Shown here: positions 1-6,424 of the stretch, piece by piece
Numbering within the stretch: the stretch's first letter is position 1
Layout of the letters: each line of letters starts with the position of its first letter
DNA from: Thermococcus sp.
GTDB taxonomy: Archaea; Methanobacteriota_B; Thermococci; Thermococcales; Thermococcaceae
NCBI GenBank assembly: GCA_011050175.1
Contig: DRGF01000076.1
Span: forward strand, 1 to 8,407
Direction: 5' to 3'
Length of the DNA: 8,407 bases
Position numbers and translations under genes: made by a program
Notes under the pieces: model-generated
Seen by the model: only the letters and a program-made list of their open reading frames with translations
Databases searched by the model: none
Told to the model about the DNA's origin: nothing

Positions 1-605
<605 letters not shown>

Positions 606-615
606 TTACTGGTAA

Positions 616-630
616 CCCCATATTATGGGG
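616..630. promoter_or_regulatory. Perfect palindrome, candidate operator at the isomerase promoter
   Basis: CCCCATA-T-TATGGGG is a perfect inverted repeat with 7-base arms and a single-base spacer. It sits between the minus-strand TATA box (638-644) and the predicted transcription start near 615, where a bound repressor would block polymerase. It does not match the TATCAC-N5-GTGATA site of the Thermococcales glycolytic regulator. That it is an operator is an inference from symmetry and position. Confidence 0.5.
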
Positions 631-637
631 GGAGGGT

Positions 638-644
638 TTATAGA
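638..644 (-). promoter_or_regulatory. TATA box for the ribose-1,5-bisphosphate isomerase gene
   Basis: On the minus strand the bases read CTATAAA. The centre is about 48 bases upstream of the ATG at 593. With the usual archaeal spacing of about 26 bases, transcription would begin near 615, giving a leader of about 20 bases that contains the GGGGGG ribosome binding site. Position-based inference. Confidence 0.6.
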
Positions 645-709
645 GGTTTTTATGTTCATCCATGACGCATCAAGCCCCCCGATGTAAGGAAAATGTCACG
701 ACGTTGTCT

Positions 710-723
710 TTTACATTTGTAAA
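710..723. promoter_or_regulatory. Perfect palindrome upstream of the aminotransferase promoter
   Basis: TTTACA-TT-TGTAAA is a perfect inverted repeat of 6-base arms around TT. It ends about 26 bases before the TATA box at 750-756, a position typical of an archaeal activator site or of an Lrp-type regulator. It is also upstream of the divergent isomerase promoter, though farther away. The symmetry is visible; the regulatory role is inferred. Confidence 0.4.
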
Positions 724-743
724 TGGCCCTAACGACCATTGCA

Positions 744-756
744 GAAAGATTTATAA
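744..756 (+). promoter_or_regulatory. BRE and TATA box for the aminotransferase gene
   Basis: A purine-rich GAAAGA (744-749), a good BRE, is followed directly by TTTATAA (750-756). The expected start of transcription is near 779, giving a leader of roughly 50-65 bases, longer than elsewhere in this window. A weaker AT-rich stretch near 772-785 could give a shorter transcript. Confidence 0.6.
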
Positions 757-844
757 CTAATCGCCGCTATCGTTAAGTGTATAGAATTGGTGACGTGCTC
801 AAAAGTGTACATTCCAGGGGGGAATTAAAGTGGAGGAAAAACTC

Positions 845-2083
845 ATGGGCAAGAGTTCGGGTTCACCGGACTTCGAAGCGTACTTCTCTGACAAGGCCAA
901 GGCTATGAGGGCATCCGAGGTCAGGGAGCTCCTCAAGCTCGTCGAGAGCTCCGACGTCATCTCCCTTGCCGGCGGTCTCCCAGCCCCGGAGACGTTCCCG
1001 GTTGAGATTATTAAGAAGATAACCGAGGATGTTCTCACCAACCACGCCGACAAGGCGCTCCAGTACGGTACCACCACTGGATTTACCCCGCTTCGCCTCA
1101 CCCTCGCAGAGTGGATGGAAAAGCGCTACGGCATCCCGGCCGGCGATGTCGAGGTAATGATAGTCGCCGGTAGCCAGCAGGCCCTCGACCTCATCGGAAG
1201 GGTCTTCATAAACCCCGGCGACATAGTTGTCGTTGAGGGTCCGACCTACCTCGCGGCACTCAACGCTTTCAAGTACTACGAACCAGAATTCGTCAGCATC
1301 GAGATGGACGACGACGGAATGAGGGTTGACGTCCTCGAAGAGAAGCTGAAAAAGCTCAAGGCCGAGGGCAAGAAGGTTAAGTTCGTTTACACCGTCTCAA
1401 CTTTCCAGAACCCAGCAGGAGTTACCATGAGCCTGGAGAGGAGAAAGCACCTCCTCGAACTGGCCAAGGAGTACGACTTCCTCATCGTCGAGGACGGCCC
1501 GTACAGCGAGCTCCGCTACTCCGGCGAGCCCATCCCGCCGATCAAGCACTTCGACGACGAGGGAAGGGTTCTCTACCTCGGAACGTTCTCAAAGATATTC
1601 GCCCCAGGCTTCAGGATTGGATGGATAGCGGCCCACCCGCACTTCATCAGGAAGCTTGAGATAGCCAAGCAGGCCGTTGACCTCTGTGCCAACCCGTTCG
1701 GACAGGTCATAGCCTGGAAGTACGTCGCCGACGGCTATCTCGACGAGCACATTCCGAAGGTCATAGAGTTCTACAAGCCGCGCAGGGACGCTATGCTCGA
1801 GGCACTCGAGGAGTACATGCCAGAGGGCGTCAAGTGGACCAAGCCGGACGGAGGAATGTTCATCTGGGTCACCCTGCCGGAAGGCATCGACACCAAGCTC
1901 ATGATGGAGAAGGCCGTTGCAAAGGGCGTCGCCTACGTTCCGGGAGAGGCGTTCTTCGCCCACCGCGACGTCAAGAACACGATGCGCCTGAACTTCACCT
2001 ACGTGCCAGAGGAGAAGATACGCGAGGGCGTCAAGAGGCTTGCCGAGACCATAGAAGAAGAAATGAAGGCCCTTAAGGGCTGA
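845..2083 (+). CDS. PLP-dependent aminotransferase, fold type I (KAT II/LysN/aromatic aminotransferase-like)
   Basis: This is a cytosolic transaminase that moves an amino group between amino acids and 2-oxo acids using pyridoxal phosphate. All fold-type I landmarks are present (numbering from ATG 845, 412 residues): SLAGGLPAPETFP near the N-terminus, GSQQALD (109-115) for the PLP phosphate, QNPAG with Asn189, EDGPY with Asp217 and Tyr220, TFSKIFAPGFRIGW with the Schiff-base Lys250 and phosphate-binding Arg257, and MRLNF with Arg381 for the substrate carboxylate. The pattern fits the branch with kynurenine/2-aminoadipate aminotransferases and archaeal aromatic or multi-substrate aminotransferases, so the exact substrate cannot be fixed. 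ATG 845 has GGAGG eight bases upstream. A GTG at 830 behind GGGGGG is the alternative start and adds five residues. It is divergent from the isomerase gene and seems to be transcribed alone. Confidence 0.93.
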   Translation: MGKSSGSPDFEAYFSDKAKAMRASEVRELLKLVESSDVISLAGGLPAPETFPVEIIKKITEDVLTNHADKALQYGTTTGFTPLRLTLAEWMEKRYGIPAGDVEVMIVAGSQQALDLIGRVFINPGDIVVVEGPTYLAALNAFKYYEPEFVSIEMDDDGMRVDVLEEKLKKLKAEGKKVKFVYTVSTFQNPAGVTMSLERRKHLLELAKEYDFLIVEDGPYSELRYSGEPIPPIKHFDDEGRVLYLGTFSKIFAPGFRIGWIAAHPHFIRKLEIAKQAVDLCANPFGQVIAWKYVADGYLDEHIPKVIEFYKPRRDAMLEALEEYMPEGVKWTKPDGGMFIWVTLPEGIDTKLMMEKAVAKGVAYVPGEAFFAHRDVKNTMRLNFTYVPEEKIREGVKRLAETIEEEMKALKG

Positions 2084-2112
2084 TAATTCTTCTCCTCTTC
2101 CATTTTGCAAAG

Positions 2113-2120
2113 TTTTTTAT
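2113..2120 (+). promoter_or_regulatory. T-rich element: terminator of the aminotransferase gene and TATA-like box of the next gene
   Basis: Six T residues followed by AT lie 30 bases after the aminotransferase stop. Oligo-T in the sense strand is the usual intrinsic archaeal terminator. The TTTTAT end lies about 35 bases before the ATG at 2153, so it could also serve as the TATA box for that gene, with transcription beginning close to its ribosome binding site. Which role dominates cannot be read from sequence. Confidence 0.45.
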
Positions 2121-2152
2121 CCTCTTCTCAGAACTCCAGTCAGGTGATAGTC

Positions 2153-3043
2153 ATGAAACCGCTGATCGGCATAATCGGTCAGATTGACCATTCAAGAAAC
2201 AGGTTGTTTCTGGACAAAACTCACATTGAGAAGGTTGCGGCGGCAGGTGGAATCCCCGCAGTTTTTCACACGGACGCTTCACCGGACGAGGTTCTGGAAC
2301 ACGTTGACGGCATACTCCTCATAGAGGGGCCCGACGTTCACCCCCACTTCTACGGGGAGGACCCCTCCAGCGCCATTAAGTACGTCGATGTTGAGCGCGA
2401 CGAGTTTGAGATAAGCCTCGTGAGAAAGGCCGCCGAGAAGGGCGTTCCAATACTCGGCATCTGCAGGGGCATGCAGGTCATAAACGTTGCCCTGGGAGGT
2501 ACCCTCTACCAGGACCTCAGCGAGATACCCAAGGCGATAAAGCACGACTGGGAGCTTAAGCTCATTGGGCCAAGCCAGCGCGTCCACGGAGTCAGAATTA
2601 AGATGAACTCAAAGCTCTACGAGATTCTCAAGGACGGACTGGACATAGAGAGCACCAACGAAGTCTACCTGCGTGTCAACAGCTTTCACCACCAGGCCAT
2701 CAAGAGGGTCGGCGAGGGAATCAGGCCCGTAGCGTACGCGGTCGATGGGCTGATAGAGGCAATAGAAAGCACAGAGGACGCAGAGGGCTTAATCCTGGGA
2801 GTCCAGTGGCAGCCGGAGTACCTCCCGGAGATGGACAGGTTGTACGAGGCCTTAGTAAGGGCCGCAGCCGAATACCGGGCAAAGAGGCTCGAGCTTGAGA
2901 GGATTGAAATAGAAGCAGAGCTCAGGGAAAAGCTCGAGGATGCGAAAACAGAGGAGGAAGCCCAGGCCATCACAGAGGAACCAGATGGGAGCCATCACAG
3001 CTGGGATGAGAGCGATAACCTTCCCGACACGAACCAAATGTGA
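2153..3043 (+). CDS. Class I glutamine amidotransferase-like protein (peptidase C26/PuuD-like), catalytic His replaced by Gln
   Basis: The family hydrolyses gamma-glutamyl amide bonds or glutamine through a Cys-His-Glu triad. Visible motifs (296 residues): PLIGIIGQ at the start, IEGPDVHPHFYGE (58-69) in place of the common GGPDxxP, the nucleophile elbow GICRGMQ with Cys104, NSFHHQA (177-182), and LGVQWQPEYL (215-224). In PuuD-type enzymes the last motif is VQWHPE. Here the His is Gln220 (codon CAG), while Glu222 is kept. Activity is therefore uncertain. A charged, helix-prone tail from about residue 240 goes beyond the usual domain. ATG 2153 follows GGTGAT with good spacing; an upstream in-frame ATG at 2105 precedes the T-rich promoter element and has no ribosome binding site. 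The 3' end overlaps the opposing radical SAM gene by 74 bases. Confidence 0.85.
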   Translation: MKPLIGIIGQIDHSRNRLFLDKTHIEKVAAAGGIPAVFHTDASPDEVLEHVDGILLIEGPDVHPHFYGEDPSSAIKYVDVERDEFEISLVRKAAEKGVPILGICRGMQVINVALGGTLYQDLSEIPKAIKHDWELKLIGPSQRVHGVRIKMNSKLYEILKDGLDIESTNEVYLRVNSFHHQAIKRVGEGIRPVAYAVDGLIEAIESTEDAEGLILGVQWQPEYLPEMDRLYEALVRAAAEYRAKRLELERIEIEAELREKLEDAKTEEEAQAITEEPDGSHHSWDESDNLPDTNQM

Positions 3044-3812
3044 TGCCCTTTTCGGTTACTTTTCCCTCCGCCTCTCTTAGAATTTCAAACCTCAGCTCGC
3101 GGGGCAGGTAGTAGTAGCCCCCTATCCTCTCCCCACGCTCATAGAGGGGCCAAAGCTTTTCCATTAGCCCGGGAAATTTTGCAGACATCCTCCTCTTTGA
3201 GTCGGGCCTTAGCTTGAGGGTTGAAACGGTTATATGGTCAACAAAGTTCAGCGCGTCAAGCGTTTCGTCAAAGTCATCCCAGGTGTAAAACGGGATTATC
3301 GGGTCGATGCGGGCATAAACAGGGATCCCCTCGCGTTTGGCCTTTTTCAGCGCTTTGATCCGGTCTTTAGGTGCGGGTGCGTTGGGCTCCAGGAGTCTGG
3401 CCTTCCGCCCGTCCACGGTGGTCACGGTTATCCCGACGGCACACTTCAGCTCACGCAGGACGTCCAGGTCCCTCTCAAATATGTCGGACTTGGTCAGAAG
3501 CAGACAGCGGATGTCATAGCGCTTGAAAAGCTCAAGAACCTTCCGGGTTATTCCCAGCTCGCGCTCCACGGTCGGATAGGGATCCGAGGAGTAGGAGAGC
3601 GCTATTATGTAGCGCCGGTCGAACTTCCTCAGTTCTTTCTCAAGCTTCGGCAGGAGTCCTTCCTTCGTTCTCACACGAAAGGCGTGGGGGATGTAGCCCG
3701 TTATGTAGCAGTAAACGCACGCGTGGTCGCAGCCGGTGTAGACGTTCAGAGAGTACTTGAACGGGCAGGTGCACAGCTTTGCCTTCCACGGGTCAAAGGG
3801 CCGTATATACAT
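2970..3812 (-). CDS. Radical SAM protein, spore photoproduct lyase-like (COG1533 type)
   Basis: The gene encodes 280 residues with the radical SAM 4Fe-4S motif CX3CX2C in GCDHACVYCY (Cys28, Cys32, Cys35). ALSYSSDPYPTVE (71-83), LLLTKS (104-109), GITVTT (127-132) and LEPNAPAPKDR (141-151) follow, as in the SplB/DNA-repair-photolyase-like family. Archaeal members have no proven substrate, and this one should not be assumed to repair DNA. Four more cysteines flank the core: Cys14 and Cys16 before it, and Cys262 and Cys272 in the C-terminal GSCREG and SCDGSHL motifs. The start ATG 3812 has no ribosome binding site but lies 22-27 bases downstream of a TTTTAA box, so a leaderless mRNA is likely. 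The stop lies 74 bases inside the convergent amidotransferase gene. Confidence 0.9.
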   Translation of the reverse strand: MYIRPFDPWKAKLCTCPFKYSLNVYTGCDHACVYCYITGYIPHAFRVRTKEGLLPKLEKELRKFDRRYIIALSYSSDPYPTVERELGITRKVLELFKRYDIRCLLLTKSDIFERDLDVLRELKCAVGITVTTVDGRKARLLEPNAPAPKDRIKALKKAKREGIPVYARIDPIIPFYTWDDFDETLDALNFVDHITVSTLKLRPDSKRRMSAKFPGLMEKLWPLYERGERIGGYYYLPRELRFEILREAEGKVTEKGITFGSCREGYRSHPSCDGSHLVPL

Positions 3813-3833
3813 ATTTGTGCCTACGAAAAGGCC

Positions 3834-3839
3834 TTAAAA
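3834..3839. promoter_or_regulatory. Shared divergent TATA-like core for the radical SAM and OsmC genes
   Basis: Only 58 bases separate the start codons at 3812 (minus) and 3871 (plus). The single AT-rich core reads TTAAAA on the plus strand, preceded by purine-rich GAAAAGG, and TTTTAA on the minus strand. About 26 bases away in each direction lie the radical SAM ATG (leaderless) and the OsmC ribosome binding site. An alternative plus-strand box is TATATA at 3804-3809. Inference from spacing. Confidence 0.45.
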
Positions 3840-3870
3840 TGGATTGCGTTCACTTTCATGGGTGAAAAAT

Positions 3871-4278
3871 ATGGCAGACGAGATCAAAGGCAGGGTGGAG
3901 TGGTTCAAGGACTACCAGTTCATCGGAAGAATAGAGGGCGACAAGTGCTCAATTATTCTCGGAGAGGGTGGTATAAGCCCCATGAAGCTCCTCCTTCTGA
4001 GCGTCGCCGGCTGCACCGCCTACGACATCGTTATGATACTCCAGAAGATGCGCGAGCCGATTGAGGGACTGGAAGTCGAAATCAGCGGCGAAAGGAGAGA
4101 GGAGCACCCCAAGATATACCATAAGGTCCACCTTCACTACAAAATCTACGGCAACGTGAAGGAAGAGAAGGCCAAACGGGCAATAGAGCTGAGCCAGGAC
4201 AAATACTGCTCGGCCAGCGCACACGTGAAGCTCAGTGGGGCGGAGGTTACGTACTCCTTCGAGATAATCAAAGGTTAG
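3871..4278 (+). CDS. OsmC-family protein
   Basis: This 135-residue protein has the OsmC/Ohr fold signature: a short beta-rich start, then GISPMKLLLLSVAGCTAYDIVMIL (34-57) carrying Cys48, and DKYCSASAHVK (110-120) carrying Cys113. These two cysteines form the redox pair in OsmC/Ohr thiol peroxidases, which reduce organic hydroperoxides in the cytosol. Many archaeal members belong to the YhfA-like branch, whose activity is less clear, so a peroxidase role is likely but not certain. ATG 3871 follows GGGTGA with five bases of spacing. An in-frame TTG at 3844 lies upstream without a ribosome binding site, and an ATG at 3858 is in another frame. It is divergent from the radical SAM gene over a very short promoter and is followed by an oligo-T terminator. 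Confidence 0.9.
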   Translation: MADEIKGRVEWFKDYQFIGRIEGDKCSIILGEGGISPMKLLLLSVAGCTAYDIVMILQKMREPIEGLEVEISGERREEHPKIYHKVHLHYKIYGNVKEEKAKRAIELSQDKYCSASAHVKLSGAEVTYSFEIIKG

Positions 4279-4279
4279 C

Positions 4280-4297
4280 TTTTTAACTCCTTTTTTT
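4280..4297 (+). promoter_or_regulatory. snatA TATA box followed by the OsmC-gene oligo-T terminator
   Basis: TTTTTAA (4280-4286) lies just past the OsmC stop codon and about 34 bases before the GTG at 4318, right for a TATA box with a short leader. A run of seven T residues (4291-4297) follows and should end the OsmC transcript. The two signals are interleaved, so the upstream transcript would terminate inside the next promoter. Confidence 0.5.
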
Positions 4298-4317
4298 CAG
4301 CCCCCGAGGGTGGTAAG

Positions 4318-4959
4318 GTGATAGAGCTTATCAAACACTTCCTCATACTCTACACAGGTCTTTTTGCGATAACGAACCCCGTTGGAGCGGTTCCAGTATT
4401 CCTCAGTGTCACCCATGACCTCTCCAGGAGCCAGAGACGCGAGATAGCAAAGAAAACCGCCATAACGGTAGTGGTAACACTCATAACCTTCGCCCTGATT
4501 GGCCAGTGGATATTCAAGTTCTTCGGCTCCAGCACGGACGCCTTCGCCATAGCAGGCGGCATTCTCCTCTTCAGGATGGCAATGGAAATGCTCTCAGGAA
4601 AACTCTCCACAATCAAGATAAGCCAGGAAGAGACCGAAGAGTTCAGCGAGGAAGTTGTTACACTGGAAGAGGTCGCCATAATCCCCCTCGCCATCCCGCT
4701 CATATCCGGTCCAGGTGCGATAACGACCGTGATGCTCTACACCGCCAAGAGCACCAGCCTCCCGGAGAAAGTGACGGTAATAGCCAGCATAGTTGCAATA
4801 GGTCTCACGGTATTGCTCGTCCTGTGCTCGGCCAACAGAATCAAGGCCAAACTCGGCAGGGTCGGAATCAAGGTCATGACGAGGATGATGGGTCTGATAC
4901 TCACCTCAATGGCCGTTCAGATGATTATAAACGGCATAAAAGGCGCTTTCGGCCTCTGA
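4318..4959 (+). CDS. snatA: MarC-family membrane protein, SnatA-type small neutral amino acid transporter
   Basis: This is an integral membrane protein of 213 residues, the normal MarC length, with six hydrophobic segments at about 5-30, 47-69, 73-92, 119-143, 151-171 and 186-209. Both halves carry the family's proline-rich motif: ITNPVGAVPVF (18-28) and IPLAIPLISGPGAI (122-135). The inverted-repeat pattern of the two halves is typical. A Thermococcus member, SnatA, was shown to transport glycine, alanine and other small neutral amino acids, and the overall match here suggests the same job. A charged stretch (about 94-118) separates the halves. The start is GTG 4318, preceded by GAGGGTGG. The gene appears to be transcribed alone, since an oligo-T run and a new TATA box follow. 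Confidence 0.88.
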   Translation: MIELIKHFLILYTGLFAITNPVGAVPVFLSVTHDLSRSQRREIAKKTAITVVVTLITFALIGQWIFKFFGSSTDAFAIAGGILLFRMAMEMLSGKLSTIKISQEETEEFSEEVVTLEEVAIIPLAIPLISGPGAITTVMLYTAKSTSLPEKVTVIASIVAIGLTVLLVLCSANRIKAKLGRVGIKVMTRMMGLILTSMAVQMIINGIKGAFGL

Positions 4960-4966
4960 GGAAGAC

Positions 4967-4993
4967 TTTTAAGCTCCATTTCCAACTTTTTTT
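4967..4993 (+). promoter_or_regulatory. TATA box of the encapsulin-like gene and snatA oligo-T terminator
   Basis: TTTTAAG (4967-4973) starts 37 bases before the ATG at 5004, and seven T residues (4987-4993) lie just before the GGTG ribosome binding site (4994-4997). The arrangement copies that of 4280-4297: a new TATA box, then the previous gene's T-run, then the ribosome binding site. It suggests the small gene has its own promoter. Confidence 0.5.
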
Positions 4994-5003
4994 GGTGTAA
5001 GCC

Positions 5004-5285
5004 ATGAGAGGTGACCTCATCCGTGTTCTGAGCGCCGTGGAGGAGAAGGCCAACGAGCTAAAGCTCGACGGATACGAACCTGATGTTGTGCTCGTCGGAA
5101 AACAGGCCTACGAGTTCATAAAAGAGCAGGTGAACGAGGAGTTCGGCGACGAGGAGGAAGTCCTCGAGCTTTCCGGGCTGAAGGTCAGGGTTCTGGATGA
5201 GCTCGAAGGGGACGCGGTAGTTATAGACAGCAAGGCTCTCGGACTCGGCCCCGGAGGGGCAAAGCGCTTCAAGGCCGTCCTATAA
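5004..5285 (+). CDS. Family 4 encapsulin-type (A-domain only, DUF1884) shell protein
   Basis: The product is a 93-residue acidic protein with no signal peptide or membrane segment. I recognise it as a close relative of the small Pyrococcus DUF1884 protein of solved structure. The shared parts are MRGDLIR at the N-terminus, the ELKLDGYEPDVVLVGKQAYEF region (19-38), and the end GDAVVIDSKALGLGPGGAKR (69-88). This family has been classed as family 4 encapsulins, which keep only the A-domain of the HK97 phage capsid fold. Assembly of a shell by such short proteins is proposed for the family and is not shown by this sequence. The usual encapsulin neighbour, an obvious cargo enzyme in the same operon, is absent: upstream is snatA and downstream a convergent CitG-like gene overlapping by 17 bases. 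ATG 5004 follows GGTG with six bases of spacing. Confidence 0.8.
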   Translation: MRGDLIRVLSAVEEKANELKLDGYEPDVVLVGKQAYEFIKEQVNEEFGDEEEVLELSGLKVRVLDELEGDAVVIDSKALGLGPGGAKRFKAVL

Positions 5286-6195
5286 CTCCCCAGACCTTTC
5301 CATTTCTCAATTCTATCCTCAGCCCCCTGAGAGCGAGCAGGCTGAGCGAGACTGCCATGATGTCAGCCAGGCTTCCCGGGTTCCTCAGGTCGCCCTTCTC
5401 CCGCATAAAGGCATCAAACTCCTCAACGTTGAGTTCCCCGCCGAGAACCTTCTCCGCCTTCTCCCGGACGAGCTCTGCCTCTTCCATGCCGGCTTTTCTT
5501 ATGATGAGCGTGTCGAGGTTGCTCGCGAGCAACTCAACGAAGGCCCTCACCACAGCATCTTCCAGCGGGAGCTCTTTTATCAGCTCGTAGAGCCTTCCAA
5601 ATGTTGAATAGCTCAGCTCGTACTCATTGAGCCACTCGCAGAATATCATCTCCCTCTCACAGCTCATCTCGGCCAGCCTCGCCAGGTTTATCTCATCCTG
5701 GAAGAGCTCCCTGAAGGAGTCGTCGGAATAGACGTCGTACTTGACGCCACTCGGGATTCCCTTGGGGTTGGCTATCCTTATCGCCTGGTAGAACTCCATC
5801 GTGTCCCTGACCGTCGATTCCTCTATCAGTAGCTTCGCCTTTTTCCTCGCGTCAAGCATGTTCCTCCCAATCGCCATCCCCATCATGAGCGGGATTGAGA
5901 GGGCAACGATGCCAAAGTTGGGGTTGGCGTCCTGGGCCTCGCGCGATGCCTGGACCGCCCGCTTTATCAGCTCCCCCAGTCCAGCCTCCCGGGGCTCGAG
6001 GATGCCCTTCTTCAGAAGCTCCGCGGTCTTCACGGCCTCGTAGTAAACCCCCGTGACGGCAGTGTCCGCGAATAGGAAGTGGTAAAACGTCAGGTCCTCG
6101 AAGTCCCTGAAGCGGTTTACGTTGCCGGGCTTTGGGACGGCGGCCTCGATGAGGGGGCCGAGGGTGAAGGCGCGGACTATCCTCCACCGCTCCAT
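5269..6195 (-). CDS. Triphosphoribosyl-dephospho-CoA synthase family protein (CitG/MdcB-like)
   Basis: CitG makes 2'-(5''-triphosphoribosyl)-3'-dephospho-CoA from ATP and dephospho-CoA, the precursor of the citrate lyase prosthetic group. The 308-residue protein here has the family motifs: EAAVPKPGNVNRFRDFEDL (17-35), NPNFGIVALSIPL (91-103), SNLDTLIIRKAG (225-236) and NPGSLADIMAVSLSLLAL (272-289). Archaeal members of COG1767 often occur without citrate lyase, none of whose subunits is in this window, so the true product is unknown. The start ATG 6195 directly abuts the stop codon of the upstream membrane-protein gene (TGAATG), with GGTGGTG in that gene's 3' end as the ribosome binding site, so translation is probably coupled. 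The 3' end overlaps the convergent encapsulin-like gene by 17 bases. Confidence 0.88.
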   Translation of the reverse strand: MERWRIVRAFTLGPLIEAAVPKPGNVNRFRDFEDLTFYHFLFADTAVTGVYYEAVKTAELLKKGILEPREAGLGELIKRAVQASREAQDANPNFGIVALSIPLMMGMAIGRNMLDARKKAKLLIEESTVRDTMEFYQAIRIANPKGIPSGVKYDVYSDDSFRELFQDEINLARLAEMSCEREMIFCEWLNEYELSYSTFGRLYELIKELPLEDAVVRAFVELLASNLDTLIIRKAGMEEAELVREKAEKVLGGELNVEEFDAFMREKGDLRNPGSLADIMAVSLSLLALRGLRIELRNGKVWGVIGRP

Positions 6196-6423
6196 TCACA
6201 CCACCAGATACAGGAGCAGGTAGATGAGGTAGAGTGCCAGCACAACCTTTCTCGCGGTTCTCTTCGTCAGTATGTAGAGGCCGAAGGCTATCAGCGTAAC
6301 GCCCCAGAAGGCGTCCCTTATTGCCCCCTCGTAGGGCTGGAGCCAGGCTACGAAAGCAGGGTTGAACTCCCTCAGCAGGAGGACGAGCCCGAGGAAAACG
6401 AAAATTAGTCCGAGTGTCCTCAC
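6196..6423 (-). CDS. Small membrane protein, LiaI/LiaF-TM (DUF5668)-like
   Basis: This is a 75-residue, mostly hydrophobic protein. Segments at about 3-19, 37-52 and 57-75 can span the membrane. The layout resembles the LiaI-LiaF-TM domain of bacterial envelope-stress proteins: GLIFVFLGLVLLLREF, a polar loop, then FWGVTLIAFGLYIL. This is pattern-level likeness only. The start is taken as GTG 6423 because a near-perfect ribosome binding site, GGAGGGTGA (6429-6437), lies five bases upstream. GTG 6432, which adds three residues, would have that site on top of it. The start lies one base after the stop of the PspC gene, and the stop touches the start of the CitG-like gene, so the three form one transcription unit. 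Confidence 0.75.
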   Translation of the reverse strand: MRTLGLIFVFLGLVLLLREFNPAFVAWLQPYEGAIRDAFWGVTLIAFGLYILTKRTARKVVLALYLIYLLLYLVV

Positions 6424-6424
6424 T

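Noticed and set aside
616..630. Palindrome read as a hairpin terminator
   Set aside because: It lies upstream of both divergent genes and is followed by no T-run in either direction, so an operator role fits better.
2990..3010. CDGSH motif suggesting a CDGSH iron-sulfur domain
   Set aside because: It is a short match in the C-terminal tail of the radical SAM protein. The other ligands and the small domain that define CDGSH proteins are absent.
3234..4064. Long plus-strand open frame of 276 codons crossing the radical SAM gene
   Set aside because: It is antisense to the clear radical SAM motifs and runs through the divergent promoter and OsmC start. The translation shows no recognisable domain.
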